NCBI RefSeq assembly: GCF_000478885.1
Contig: NC_022567.1
Coordinates: forward strand, 2,108,001-2,172,000
From: Adlercreutzia equolifaciens DSM 19450
GTDB lineage: Bacteria; Actinomycetota; Coriobacteriia; Coriobacteriales; Eggerthellaceae
Direction: 5' to 3'
Length of the DNA: 64,000 bases
Shown: positions 34,621-41,295 of the stretch, piece by piece
Numbering within the stretch: the first letter of the stretch is position 1
Layout of the letters: the number at the start of each line of letters is the position of its first letter
Notes under the pieces: generated by a model
The model's database searches: none
Told to the model about the DNA's origin: nothing
The model's input: the letters and a program-made list of their open reading frames with translations, nothing else
Position numbers and translations under genes: made by a program

Positions 34621-35505
34621 TTACCGGCTCACCGCGTTGCGGCGGCGCAGGGCCGTCGCAACCAGCTCGAGCACCACGGCAACGGCCAGGCACAAGTACA
34701 CGATGAGCCCCACTTCATGGATGTTGCAGTAGAAGCTGCCCGCCAAAAACAGCTGGTAGCCGATGCCGCCGGCGCCCGCCACGGCACCCACGGCCACGGC
34801 GTTCACGAAGTTGATCTCGAACCGGATGAACGTCCACGACAGCATCTCGTTCACCGACTCGGGCACCACCCCGCGAAACACCACGGCCCAAAAGCCCGCG
34901 CCCGACGCCCGCAGAGCCTCCACGACGCCCTCATCCACTTCCTCGAAGCTCTCCGAGTAGGCCTTCACCAGATAGGCCACGCTGTGGAACAAAAGGCCGA
35001 TGACGGCCGCTTCGGGCCCGAGGCCTATGGCCACCGAGAACACGAGCACCCACAGGATGGTCGGCACGGCGCGGGCCACCGACATGGCCACCTTGATGAC
35101 GTTGCTGACCCCGCGCGTCGAGAGGTTCGAGGACGCCGCGAGCCCGAGTGCGAACGCGATAACGGCGCCGATAAGCGTGGTCAGCACCGCCAGGGCCAAC
35201 GAGACAAACAGGCCGCTTATCACGTCCGCCCAGGTAAAGTGGCCGCCCAGCCCGGGTGTCGCCATCATGGCGATAAAGTCGGCACAGGCCGCCGCCGCAG
35301 CCTCGGGCAGCGACACGCGCCCGTAGTCCATGGTGGCCAGGCACACCACCGTCAGCGCCGCCAGCACAGCGACCGTGACGCCCAAGGCGCGCCTCGACGA
35401 GTCCCGCCCGCGCACGCGCAGCTTGCCCGACCGCGTTCTTGCGGCGGAGGGAAACAGCAGATCTTCGCCGCCGCCCGCCGCCAGCACCGATGCGTCGTTG
35501 CTCAT
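34621..35505 (-). CDS. phnE: Phosphonate ABC transporter permease PhnE (second copy)
   Basis: This 294-residue integral membrane protein has about six transmembrane segments and the BPD_transp_1 cytoplasmic loop EALRASGAGFWAVVFRGVVP (EAA motif, about 185-205). Two PhnE paralogues are encoded back to back here, consistent with a heterodimeric channel paired with ATPase PhnC and binding protein PhnD. It carries a longer N-terminal cytoplasmic tail than the first copy. Its start overlaps the stop of the preceding phnE by four bases. Confidence 0.9.
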   Translation of the reverse strand: MSNDASVLAAGGGEDLLFPSAARTRSGKLRVRGRDSSRRALGVTVAVLAALTVVCLATMDYGRVSLPEAAAAACADFIAMMATPGLGGHFTWADVISGLFVSLALAVLTTLIGAVIAFALGLAASSNLSTRGVSNVIKVAMSVARAVPTILWVLVFSVAIGLGPEAAVIGLLFHSVAYLVKAYSESFEEVDEGVVEALRASGAGFWAVVFRGVVPESVNEMLSWTFIRFEINFVNAVAVGAVAGAGGIGYQLFLAGSFYCNIHEVGLIVYLCLAVAVVLELVATALRRRNAVSR

Positions 35506-36296
35506 AGGATGCGCCTCCTCACGAAGTTCGATGTCGCCTCGCAGGCGATGACGACGGCGATGATCGCCAAAAGCACCAGGCCCGCCGCGTCATAGCGAAA
35601 GCTCTTGTAGTACACGTCGAACACGAATCCGATGCCCGTGCCCGTAAGCAGGCCCACCAGCGTCGCGTCGCGGATGTTCGTCTCAATCATGTACAGGACC
35701 CAGCTCATGACCGAGGTGATCGTGAGCGGGATCACCGCCCGCACCACAATGGCCCAGAAGCCCGCGCCCGTCGCCCGCAGCGCCTCCACCGGGCCCTCGC
35801 TCGTCTCGTCGATGCTCTCCAAGAAGCAGCGCGTCAGATAGCCGAAGCTCGTGAGGAACAGGGCCAGAAAGCCCGTGAAATCGCTCTGCTTGAACGAGAA
35901 CAGCAAGATAAACGCCCAGGCCACCATCGGGATGTTCCGGAACAGCGACGCCACGGCGCGCACAAGGGCACCGGCCGGGCCGCCCGGGCCCACCGCGCGC
36001 GAGCCCACCACCGCGAAGGCGAAGGCTGCAATCGCGGCGAAGCAGCTGGCCGCCACCGATACGAGCACCGTGGAGGCCAGGGCGGGCAGGATGGTGCCGA
36101 GCCGCTCGAGCGAGGACGGCGAGGGGCAGAAGCTCACCACCATCCACACCAGGCCACTCGGAATGTCGATGAGCGCCTGCGGGAGATCGAACCCGACATA
36201 GGCACCGGACAGCGCCCCCAAAAGGAGCAGTCCCGCCGCCGCGGCCGCCGTCGTCAGCGTGCGACGCGCGAAGAAGCGCTTTCCCTCAGTGTCCAT
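35502..36296 (-). CDS. phnE: Phosphonate ABC transporter permease PhnE (first copy)
   Basis: This 264-residue membrane protein has about six transmembrane segments, with the EAA-type loop VEALRATGAGFWAIVVRAVIP around residues 165-185 that contacts PhnC. It is close in length to E. coli PhnE (259 aa). The start at 36296 shares its first base with the stop of phnC (TGATG), showing tight coupling. Together with the second PhnE it should form the import channel for phosphonates (or phosphite/phosphate esters). Confidence 0.9.
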   Translation of the reverse strand: MDTEGKRFFARRTLTTAAAAAGLLLLGALSGAYVGFDLPQALIDIPSGLVWMVVSFCPSPSSLERLGTILPALASTVLVSVAASCFAAIAAFAFAVVGSRAVGPGGPAGALVRAVASLFRNIPMVAWAFILLFSFKQSDFTGFLALFLTSFGYLTRCFLESIDETSEGPVEALRATGAGFWAIVVRAVIPLTITSVMSWVLYMIETNIRDATLVGLLTGTGIGFVFDVYYKSFRYDAAGLVLLAIIAVVIACEATSNFVRRRIL

Positions 36297-37195
36297 CAGG
36301 CCACCCCGGCCTCGAGCACGGCCTCGACCGGGCAGGATCCCGCGTTGCGGCAGGGCGCCGCGGCGGCCTCCACCGACTCCGCCGACTCCGTCGGCCCCAC
36401 TGCCCCGCGCGGCTCCGCCTCGCCGTAGATCTCGGCGATGGTCGCCGAAGTCAAGCGATCCGGGGCGCCGTCGAAGACCACCTCGCCCGCCTTCAGCGCC
36501 ACAACCCGATCGGAGAACTCGAGCGCGAAGTCAACCTGGTGCAAGTTGACCAGGCAGCCCACGCGAAGCTCGGTGGCGATCCAGCGCAGAAGCTCCATCA
36601 CCGTGCGCGACGATTTCGGGTCGAGGCTCGCGATGGGCTCGTCGGCGAGCATGAGCGCCGGCTCCTGCAGCAAGGCCCTCGCAATGCCCACGCGCTGCTT
36701 CTGGCCGCCGGAGAGCTGGTCGGCGCGCTTGTAGGCGAACGGGGCCATGCCCACGCGATCGAGTGCCTCGAAGGCCCGGCGCTTCTCGTCCTCGCTGTAG
36801 CGCCCCAGCATGCCGGCAACAGCCGACTTGTAGCCCAAACGGCCCTGCAGCACGTTCTCGATGGCCGTGGCGCGGTACACCAGGTTGTAGTGCTGGAAGA
36901 TCATGGCGATGCGCCGGCGGGCATGGCGCAATTCACGGCCGCGCGCCCGCGCGATGTCGCGCCCCTCGAAGAGGATCTCGCCCTCCGTGCAGTCGATGAG
37001 CTTGTTCACGCAGCGCAGCAGCGTCGACTTCCCCGCTCCCGAGCTGCCGATGACGGCCACCAGCTCGCCGGGCGCCACCTTCAGGCTCACCTCGGAAAGC
37101 GCCCGTCCGCGGCCGTCGTAGCGCTTCGATACCGAGCGCATCTCGAGGAGGGGCACATCCCCCGCCAAAGACGCGTGCGCCGAATGCCCGTCCAT
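36296..37195 (-). CDS. phnC: Phosphonate ABC transporter ATP-binding protein PhnC
   Basis: This 299-residue ATPase has Walker A GSSGAGKSTLLRCVN (about 53), Q-loop FQHYNLV (about 101), signature LSGGQKQRVGIARAL (about 160) and Walker B LMLADEPIASLDP (about 180), the PhnC arrangement. A ~45-residue C-terminal extension rich in Ala and Glu, with two Cys, follows the conserved GEAEPRG end. The start ATG 37195 shares a base with the phnD stop (TAATG). Confidence 0.93.
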   Translation of the reverse strand: MDGHSAHASLAGDVPLLEMRSVSKRYDGRGRALSEVSLKVAPGELVAVIGSSGAGKSTLLRCVNKLIDCTEGEILFEGRDIARARGRELRHARRRIAMIFQHYNLVYRATAIENVLQGRLGYKSAVAGMLGRYSEDEKRRAFEALDRVGMAPFAYKRADQLSGGQKQRVGIARALLQEPALMLADEPIASLDPKSSRTVMELLRWIATELRVGCLVNLHQVDFALEFSDRVVALKAGEVVFDGAPDRLTSATIAEIYGEAEPRGAVGPTESAESVEAAAAPCRNAGSCPVEAVLEAGVA

Positions 37196-38355
37196 TAGGC
37201 AGCACCGCCCAGCTCGCGGATCGGATCGTACCAGGCGTCGTCCACCTCGACGAAGCACTTCGCCGGCGACTCCTTCTCCCAGATTCCCTTGGCGTTCTCG
37301 TCCTCCGGGTCCATGAAGATGGCCGGGTCGTTGGCCACCTCGTCGGAGCAGAAGTAGGCGACGATCTTCTCGCGGTCGGCCGCCGGCAGCGCCTCCTCGT
37401 TGAAGCAGATAGGGGCGTTGAGCACCGGGGCGATGCCGATGATGACGAACTCCTTCCCGTGCACGGCCTCGAACGGATCGCCGGCATCGTCTCGCACCCG
37501 GTAGCGGGCGCCCACCGTGTTGGCCTCGCCCTCCACGAGATCGAAGTACATGTCCACGTCGACGTCGTCGAAAGCCGCCGCATCCGCATCGCCGGAGAGA
37601 AGGTTCACCGCCGAGCCCTGGTGGGAGTTGCCGAAGAGCACCTCGGAGAAGAACGATCCGGATTCCAGCAGCTCATCGGAGCTTTCCAAACCGAACTTCT
37701 CGACGATGGTGGCCGAGGGCACCGCGAAGCCCGAGGTCGAGGTGGCGGACACGAAGGAGAACGATGCACCGCGAATGTTGTCGATGGAGTACGTGGCGCC
37801 CGAGCGGTACTGATCGGCGTTCTCAGCGAGCACCGCGATGCGGCTGTAGTAGCAGGCGCCGTCCAAGCCGCCCTCTTCGTCGCTTTCCGTGAAGGCCGCC
37901 TGCACCGCCGGGTTCTTCCGGTTGGCCTGCACGTAACCCTCGGATCCCAGATAGGCTATCTGCGCCTTGCCCGTGGCGATGGCCTCGATGGTCACGTTGT
38001 AGTCCACCGTCGTGAGCATCTCGGCGGGACGGCCGCACGCCTTCGTGATGGCGGCGGCGATCACCTCGCGCGCGCCGCTCAGATCGGCCGAGGAGTTATC
38101 CGGCAGCCACACCATGACGATCGGCTCGCCCGCATCGGCGGCGCCGTCGCCGGTCGCGCCATCGCCGGTCGCCGCCAAGCCGGTGGCGGATCCCGTCGGG
38201 GAGGAGCAACCACTCAGGGCCCCCGAGAACGCCAGAGCGCCCAGGATGGCGCTGCCCGCCAGGAAGGAGCGCCGGCTCATGCGGAGGTCGCCCGCATCGG
38301 AGGCGACAGGTCGGTTCAGGCTGTTGCGCTGCGGGTCAAAGAATTGCTGGGTCAT
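37195..38355 (-). CDS. phnD: Phosphonate-binding lipoprotein PhnD
   Basis: This 386-residue extracytoplasmic binding protein is the first gene of the phn operon. The N-terminus has a DLRMSRRSFLAGS twin-arginine-like motif, a hydrophobic core and a lipobox SGALSGC (Cys near residue 51), so it is likely lipid-anchored outside the membrane. The mature part is a type-II periplasmic binding fold of the PhnD/SsuA-like family (VWLPDN..., TTVDYNVTIEAIATGKAQIAYLGSEGY). ATG 38355 is used; an internal Met 26 in front of the RR motif is a possible alternative. Upstream lie a TTTTAC repeat array (candidate phosphate-type control) and inverted repeat D. Confidence 0.92.
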   Translation of the reverse strand: MTQQFFDPQRNSLNRPVASDAGDLRMSRRSFLAGSAILGALAFSGALSGCSSPTGSATGLAATGDGATGDGAADAGEPIVMVWLPDNSSADLSGAREVIAAAITKACGRPAEMLTTVDYNVTIEAIATGKAQIAYLGSEGYVQANRKNPAVQAAFTESDEEGGLDGACYYSRIAVLAENADQYRSGATYSIDNIRGASFSFVSATSTSGFAVPSATIVEKFGLESSDELLESGSFFSEVLFGNSHQGSAVNLLSGDADAAAFDDVDVDMYFDLVEGEANTVGARYRVRDDAGDPFEAVHGKEFVIIGIAPVLNAPICFNEEALPAADREKIVAYFCSDEVANDPAIFMDPEDENAKGIWEKESPAKCFVEVDDAWYDPIRELGGAA

Positions 38356-38513
38356 AAACCTTTCCTCTCATCATCTTCTTGCCTCTTTGACACGACGGCC
38401 GCCCCGGCGAAGCGAGAAGAGCGCTCTGCCAGATCTCCGCGATCGGCTGAGCAGACGAGGAGGGGGTTCGCGCGGCGGCAGCCGACGTGCAAGAGCTATC
38501 CTAGGGATGCTCG

Positions 38514-38564
38514 GTAAAAGAGCCGTCAGCGCTTCGTAAAAGACTGGGGCGCATTCTGTAAAAT
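38514..38564 (-). promoter_or_regulatory. Three TTTTAC direct repeats with 22-bp period upstream of phnD
   Basis: On the minus strand TTTTAC occurs three times; on the plus strand GTAAAA starts at 38514, 38536 and 38558. Spacing is exactly 22 bp (two helical turns), about 160-210 bp upstream of the phnD start. Regularly spaced short direct repeats are the layout of PhoP/PhoB-type response-regulator sites. No phosphate regulator gene is in the window, so this is inference. Confidence 0.5.
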
Positions 38565-38601
38565 GATGGAGACGCAGCCGCCCCGAAACTGTGGCAAAAC
38601 A

Positions 38602-38637
38602 ACCGGGTTTGGTGTCTCGCCAGGGAACCAAACCGGT
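38602..38637. other. Hairpin with ACCGGTTTGGT arms
   Basis: ACCGGGTTTGGT and ACCAAACCGGT pair with one bulge and a 13-nt loop, between the TTTTAC repeats and inverted repeat D. No T-run follows on either strand. Function is unknown. Confidence 0.4.
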
Positions 38638-38714
38638 AGATTCGGCCGGCACCCGCGCGGGACTTCCACCAAACACAAGACCATGCCCGAACGAAAAAAC
38701 AGATGCGTCATCTC

Positions 38715-38877
38715 GGTCAACGAAAGGGGCTGTTTTTGCATGAGATTGCCGTTTATGAGCGTCTCGAGGCGAGAAATCTCGTCATATTTAACGAGATTCA
38801 ATAATATTGGTTACGAATTCTCTTTTTTGACGCTCATAAACGGCAATCTCATGCGCAGAGCGGCATCTTCGTTGACC
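38715..38877. repeat. Long inverted repeat D (perfect 26-nt inner arms, 10-nt outer arms)
   Basis: The inner arms 38738-38763 (GCATGAGATTGCCG...) and 38829-38854 are perfect 26-nt inverted copies around a 65-nt A/T-rich spacer. After 13-14 diverged bases on each side, the outer arms GGTCAACGAA (38715-38724) and TTCGTTGACC (38868-38877) also match, implying an originally longer repeat. The spacer contains AATCTCGT...ACGAGATT. It lies between the DUF7662 gene and phnD, both on the minus strand. Confidence 0.85.
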
Positions 38878-38902
38878 AAACGGACAACAGGACGGTTGAA
38901 AC

Positions 38903-39112
38903 CTATTCCGTCAGCCGGTGAAAATGAACGGTTTTCTGCTTCATGGATACCTTGCCCACTTCCCAGCCGTGGGGCACGAGCTCTTTCTTGTAGTTGAGAA
39001 ATGAGTGATCCAGCGGGATGCCGGCGATAGTGCCAATCTCGTCGAAAGTGAGCGTCAGCTCGTCGCCCTCTTGATTTTCCACGTATTTCCACAGCTTATC
39101 GTACTTGCCCAT
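38903..39112 (-). CDS. Small DUF7662-like protein
   Basis: This 69-residue protein begins MGKYDKLWKYVENQ and contains LTFDEIGTIAGIPLDHSFLNYKKELVPHGWEVGKVSMKQKTVHFHR. That matches the small DUF7662-type proteins that carry this MGKYDxLxxYL start and a short DNA/RNA-binding-like beta end. Function is unknown. The start at ATG 39112 is chosen for this conserved N-terminus even though the ribosome site is weak; an upstream in-frame ATG at 39139 exists. It is isolated between inverted repeat D and the glycine riboswitch region. Confidence 0.65.
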   Translation of the reverse strand: MGKYDKLWKYVENQEGDELTLTFDEIGTIAGIPLDHSFLNYKKELVPHGWEVGKVSMKQKTVHFHRLTE

Positions 39113-39259
39113 GGCAATCACTTTCTTTGGCTTTGTCACTCTCTTTAGTCATTCTCTTTTGTCACTCTCTTTGCCGTCAGTCTAGCACGGGCGTCGCGCC
39201 TTTTGCGGGCATTTCGAAGGCATTGCGGGGACAACGCGTAACGTTGAGCAAAATAGTTG

Positions 39260-39288
39260 TTGATCGACAGCGTGTCAGGGCGTATAGT
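39260..39288 (+). promoter_or_regulatory. Promoter of the glycine riboswitch/symporter transcript
   Basis: A TTGATC -35 (39260-39265) and TATAGT -10 (39283-39288) are separated by exactly 17 bp. Transcription would start near 39295, about 90 nt before the riboswitch aptamer. Confidence 0.65.
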
Positions 39289-39387
39289 GGCCGAGTCGAT
39301 ATTTCTGTGATGTCTTCGGGATGCCCGAGCGACCACGTACCGAAAGGCGCGGCGCGAACGCAAGGGGCAAACCGGGGGCGGAGAAAA

Positions 39388-39481
39388 CTCTGGAGAACTC
39401 TTAAGTGAGTGCCGAAGGTGCAAGGCTTGCGCGCGGACGACCTCCGCAGGCAAGCTGAATCTCTCAGGCAAACGGACAGAG
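39388..39481 (+). ncRNA. Glycine riboswitch aptamer
   Basis: The conserved glycine aptamer elements are all present in order: CTCTGGAGA opening (P1 5' strand CTCTG 39388-39392), GCCGAAGGTGCAA core, a variable G/C-rich P3 arm, AATCTCTCAGGCAAACGGACAGAG closing (P1 3' strand CAGAG 39477-39481). The upstream 39315-39385 has GTACCGAAAGGCGC and GGGGCAAACCGGGGG, which may be a degenerate first aptamer of a tandem switch. No terminator follows; a TTTTCTCGAGAGAAG stem next to the GTG start could give translational control. Downstream is an alanine/glycine symporter, a standard glycine-riboswitch target. Confidence 0.88.
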
Positions 39482-39552
39482 CGATGACGCGACTTCTTCG
39501 GCCGCCCACGCATGAGTTCCCCCGAGTTTTCTCGAGAGAAGAAGGGAATGCC

Positions 39553-41028
39553 GTGGAAGAGGCGCTGCTTGGTATCGTTACCACCATCAACAACTACCTA
39601 TCCAACTACATCCTGATCATCCTGCTGCTCGGCATGGGCATCTGGTTCACCGTGCGCACCAAGGCGATCCAGTTCCGCTGCTTCGGAGAGGGCTGGCGCC
39701 GCGTGTTCGGCGACTTCAGCCTGCGCGGCGGTAACCAAGGCGGCGGCATGACGTCGTTCCAGGCGCTCTCTACCGCCATCGCGGCCCAGGTGGGCACGGG
39801 CAACATCGTGGGTGCCTGCGGCGCCATCATCGTGGGTGGCCCGGGCGCCATCTTCTGGATGTGGATCATCGCCCTGCTCGGCATGGCCACCAACTACGCC
39901 GAGGCGGTCATGGCCCAGAAGACCCGCGTAGTCGACGAGGACGGTACCGTGCACGGCGGCCCAGTCTACTACATCACCACGGCCTTCAAGGGCAACGGGG
40001 GCAAGTTCCTCGCCGGATTCTTCGCCGTGGCCATCATTCTGGCGCTCGGCTTCATGGGCTGCATGGTGCAAAGCAACTCCATCGCCGAGACCATGAACAC
40101 CGCCTTCGGCATCCCCACCTGGGTCATGGGCCTCATCGTGGTCATCCTGGCCGGTACCGTGTTCATCGGCGGCGTGTCCCGCCTGGCCGCCGTTACCGAG
40201 AAGATCGTGCCCATCATGGCCGTGCTCTACGTGCTCGGATCGCTCGTCGTGCTCATCATGAACGCCGCTAACATTCCGGCCACCTTCGCGCTCATCTTCG
40301 AGTGCGCCTTCAACCCCGACGCCACCGTGGGCGGCGCCACCTTCGGCATCATCGCCGCCATCAGCCAGGGCGCCAAGCGCGGCCTGTTCTCCAACGAGGC
40401 CGGCATGGGCTCCACTCCGCACGCTCACGCGCTCGCTGAGGTGAAGGATCCGCACGAGCAGGGCGTCGTGGCCATGATCGGCGTGTTCGTGGACACCATC
40501 ATCGTCGTCACCATGACCGCGCTCGTGGTGCTGTCGGTGCTCTACGTGGGCGACGGCACGCTGGCCACCGGCGACTACGCGACGCTGACCGCCGAGACCA
40601 TCACCAAGACCAACATCGCTCAGCTGGCCTTCGGGCAGTTCTTCGGCGCGAATGTGGGCGCCTGGTTCGTGGCCATCTGCCTGCTGTTCTTCGCCTTCTC
40701 TACCATCCTTTCGTGGAACCTCTTCGCGAAGCTGAACGTGGAATGGCTCTTCGGCAAGAAGGCGGTGCTGCCCTTCACCATCATCGCGCTGGCCTTCATC
40801 TTCATGGGCTCGCTGCTCTCCAACGACCTGGTGTGGGAGCTCGCCGACATGTTCAACCAGCTGATGGTCATTCCCAATGCCATCGCCTTGTTTGCGCTGT
40901 CCGGCGCGGTGCTCGCCATCGCCAACGCCAAGCACGACAAGCGCGCGCTGGACGCGGCCGAGGAGCGCCTGGAGGACCAGGAGCGCGCCGCCATCAATGC
41001 CATGGTGGAAGAGGACAAGCGCAAGTAG
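39553..41028 (+). CDS. Alanine/glycine:cation symporter (AGCS family)
   Basis: This 491-residue membrane protein has about eleven transmembrane segments and AGCS signatures: GGMTSFQALSTAIAAQVGTGNIVG (about 65-88), GGPVYYI (about 135), and GAKRGLFSNEAGMGSTPHAHA (about 275-295). These transporters import alanine or glycine with Na+ or H+. The glycine riboswitch in its leader makes glycine the likely substrate or signal, either as an import route or for excess relief. The start GTG 39553 has a GAAGAAGGGA ribosome site; reading in frame from further upstream would translate the riboswitch and is not credible. It ends at a strong terminator. Confidence 0.93.
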   Translation: MEEALLGIVTTINNYLSNYILIILLLGMGIWFTVRTKAIQFRCFGEGWRRVFGDFSLRGGNQGGGMTSFQALSTAIAAQVGTGNIVGACGAIIVGGPGAIFWMWIIALLGMATNYAEAVMAQKTRVVDEDGTVHGGPVYYITTAFKGNGGKFLAGFFAVAIILALGFMGCMVQSNSIAETMNTAFGIPTWVMGLIVVILAGTVFIGGVSRLAAVTEKIVPIMAVLYVLGSLVVLIMNAANIPATFALIFECAFNPDATVGGATFGIIAAISQGAKRGLFSNEAGMGSTPHAHALAEVKDPHEQGVVAMIGVFVDTIIVVTMTALVVLSVLYVGDGTLATGDYATLTAETITKTNIAQLAFGQFFGANVGAWFVAICLLFFAFSTILSWNLFAKLNVEWLFGKKAVLPFTIIALAFIFMGSLLSNDLVWELADMFNQLMVIPNAIALFALSGAVLAIANAKHDKRALDAAEERLEDQERAAINAMVEEDKRK

Positions 41029-41075
41029 CGCTTTCCCGGCTGGCGCTTAGCCGAGACAAGGGATCTCATCCACAC

Positions 41076-41106
41076 GGGGCGGCCTTCGGGCCGCCCCTTC
41101 TGGTTT
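41076..41106 (+). terminator. Terminator of the AGCS symporter gene
   Basis: GGGGCGGCC/GGCCGCCCC with a TTCG loop (41076-41097) is followed by TTCTGGTTT, 48 bp after the symporter stop. Confidence 0.8.
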
Positions 41107-41169
41107 GGCGGGCGCGAGGCGGCCGAGTGCGAGATGGCCAGACGCAAGTCGGCCGAACCTGCCAGAACG

Positions 41170-41286
41170 TGCAGGATTTTTCGATAGGGAGAGTCTTCGT
41201 GCTGGAATGGTGCAGGATTTTCCGATTGAGAGAGTCGTTCTCGGGCTTTCCGAGCGAGCAGGCTCTCCCAATCGGAAAATCCTGCA
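41170..41286. repeat. Repeat E: two direct 26-nt copies and one inverted copy
   Basis: Copies at 41170-41195 and 41211-41236 (TGCAGGATTTT then CGAT) are direct repeats, and 41261-41286 is the inverted copy (...AATCCTGCA). The 41211/41261 pair matches over 26 nt with two mismatches and encloses a 24-nt spacer that itself contains a CTCGG...CCGAG hairpin. The array lies between the convergent symporter and SNF2 helicase stops. The arm resembles that of repeat D (GCA, GATT, CCG, ending GAG...GTC). Confidence 0.8.
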
Positions 41287-41295
41287 CGAAACCCG

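Noticed and set aside
39409..39552. Longer start for the AGCS symporter
   Set aside because: It would translate through the glycine riboswitch aptamer. The GTG at 39553 has a ribosome site and gives the normal N-terminus.
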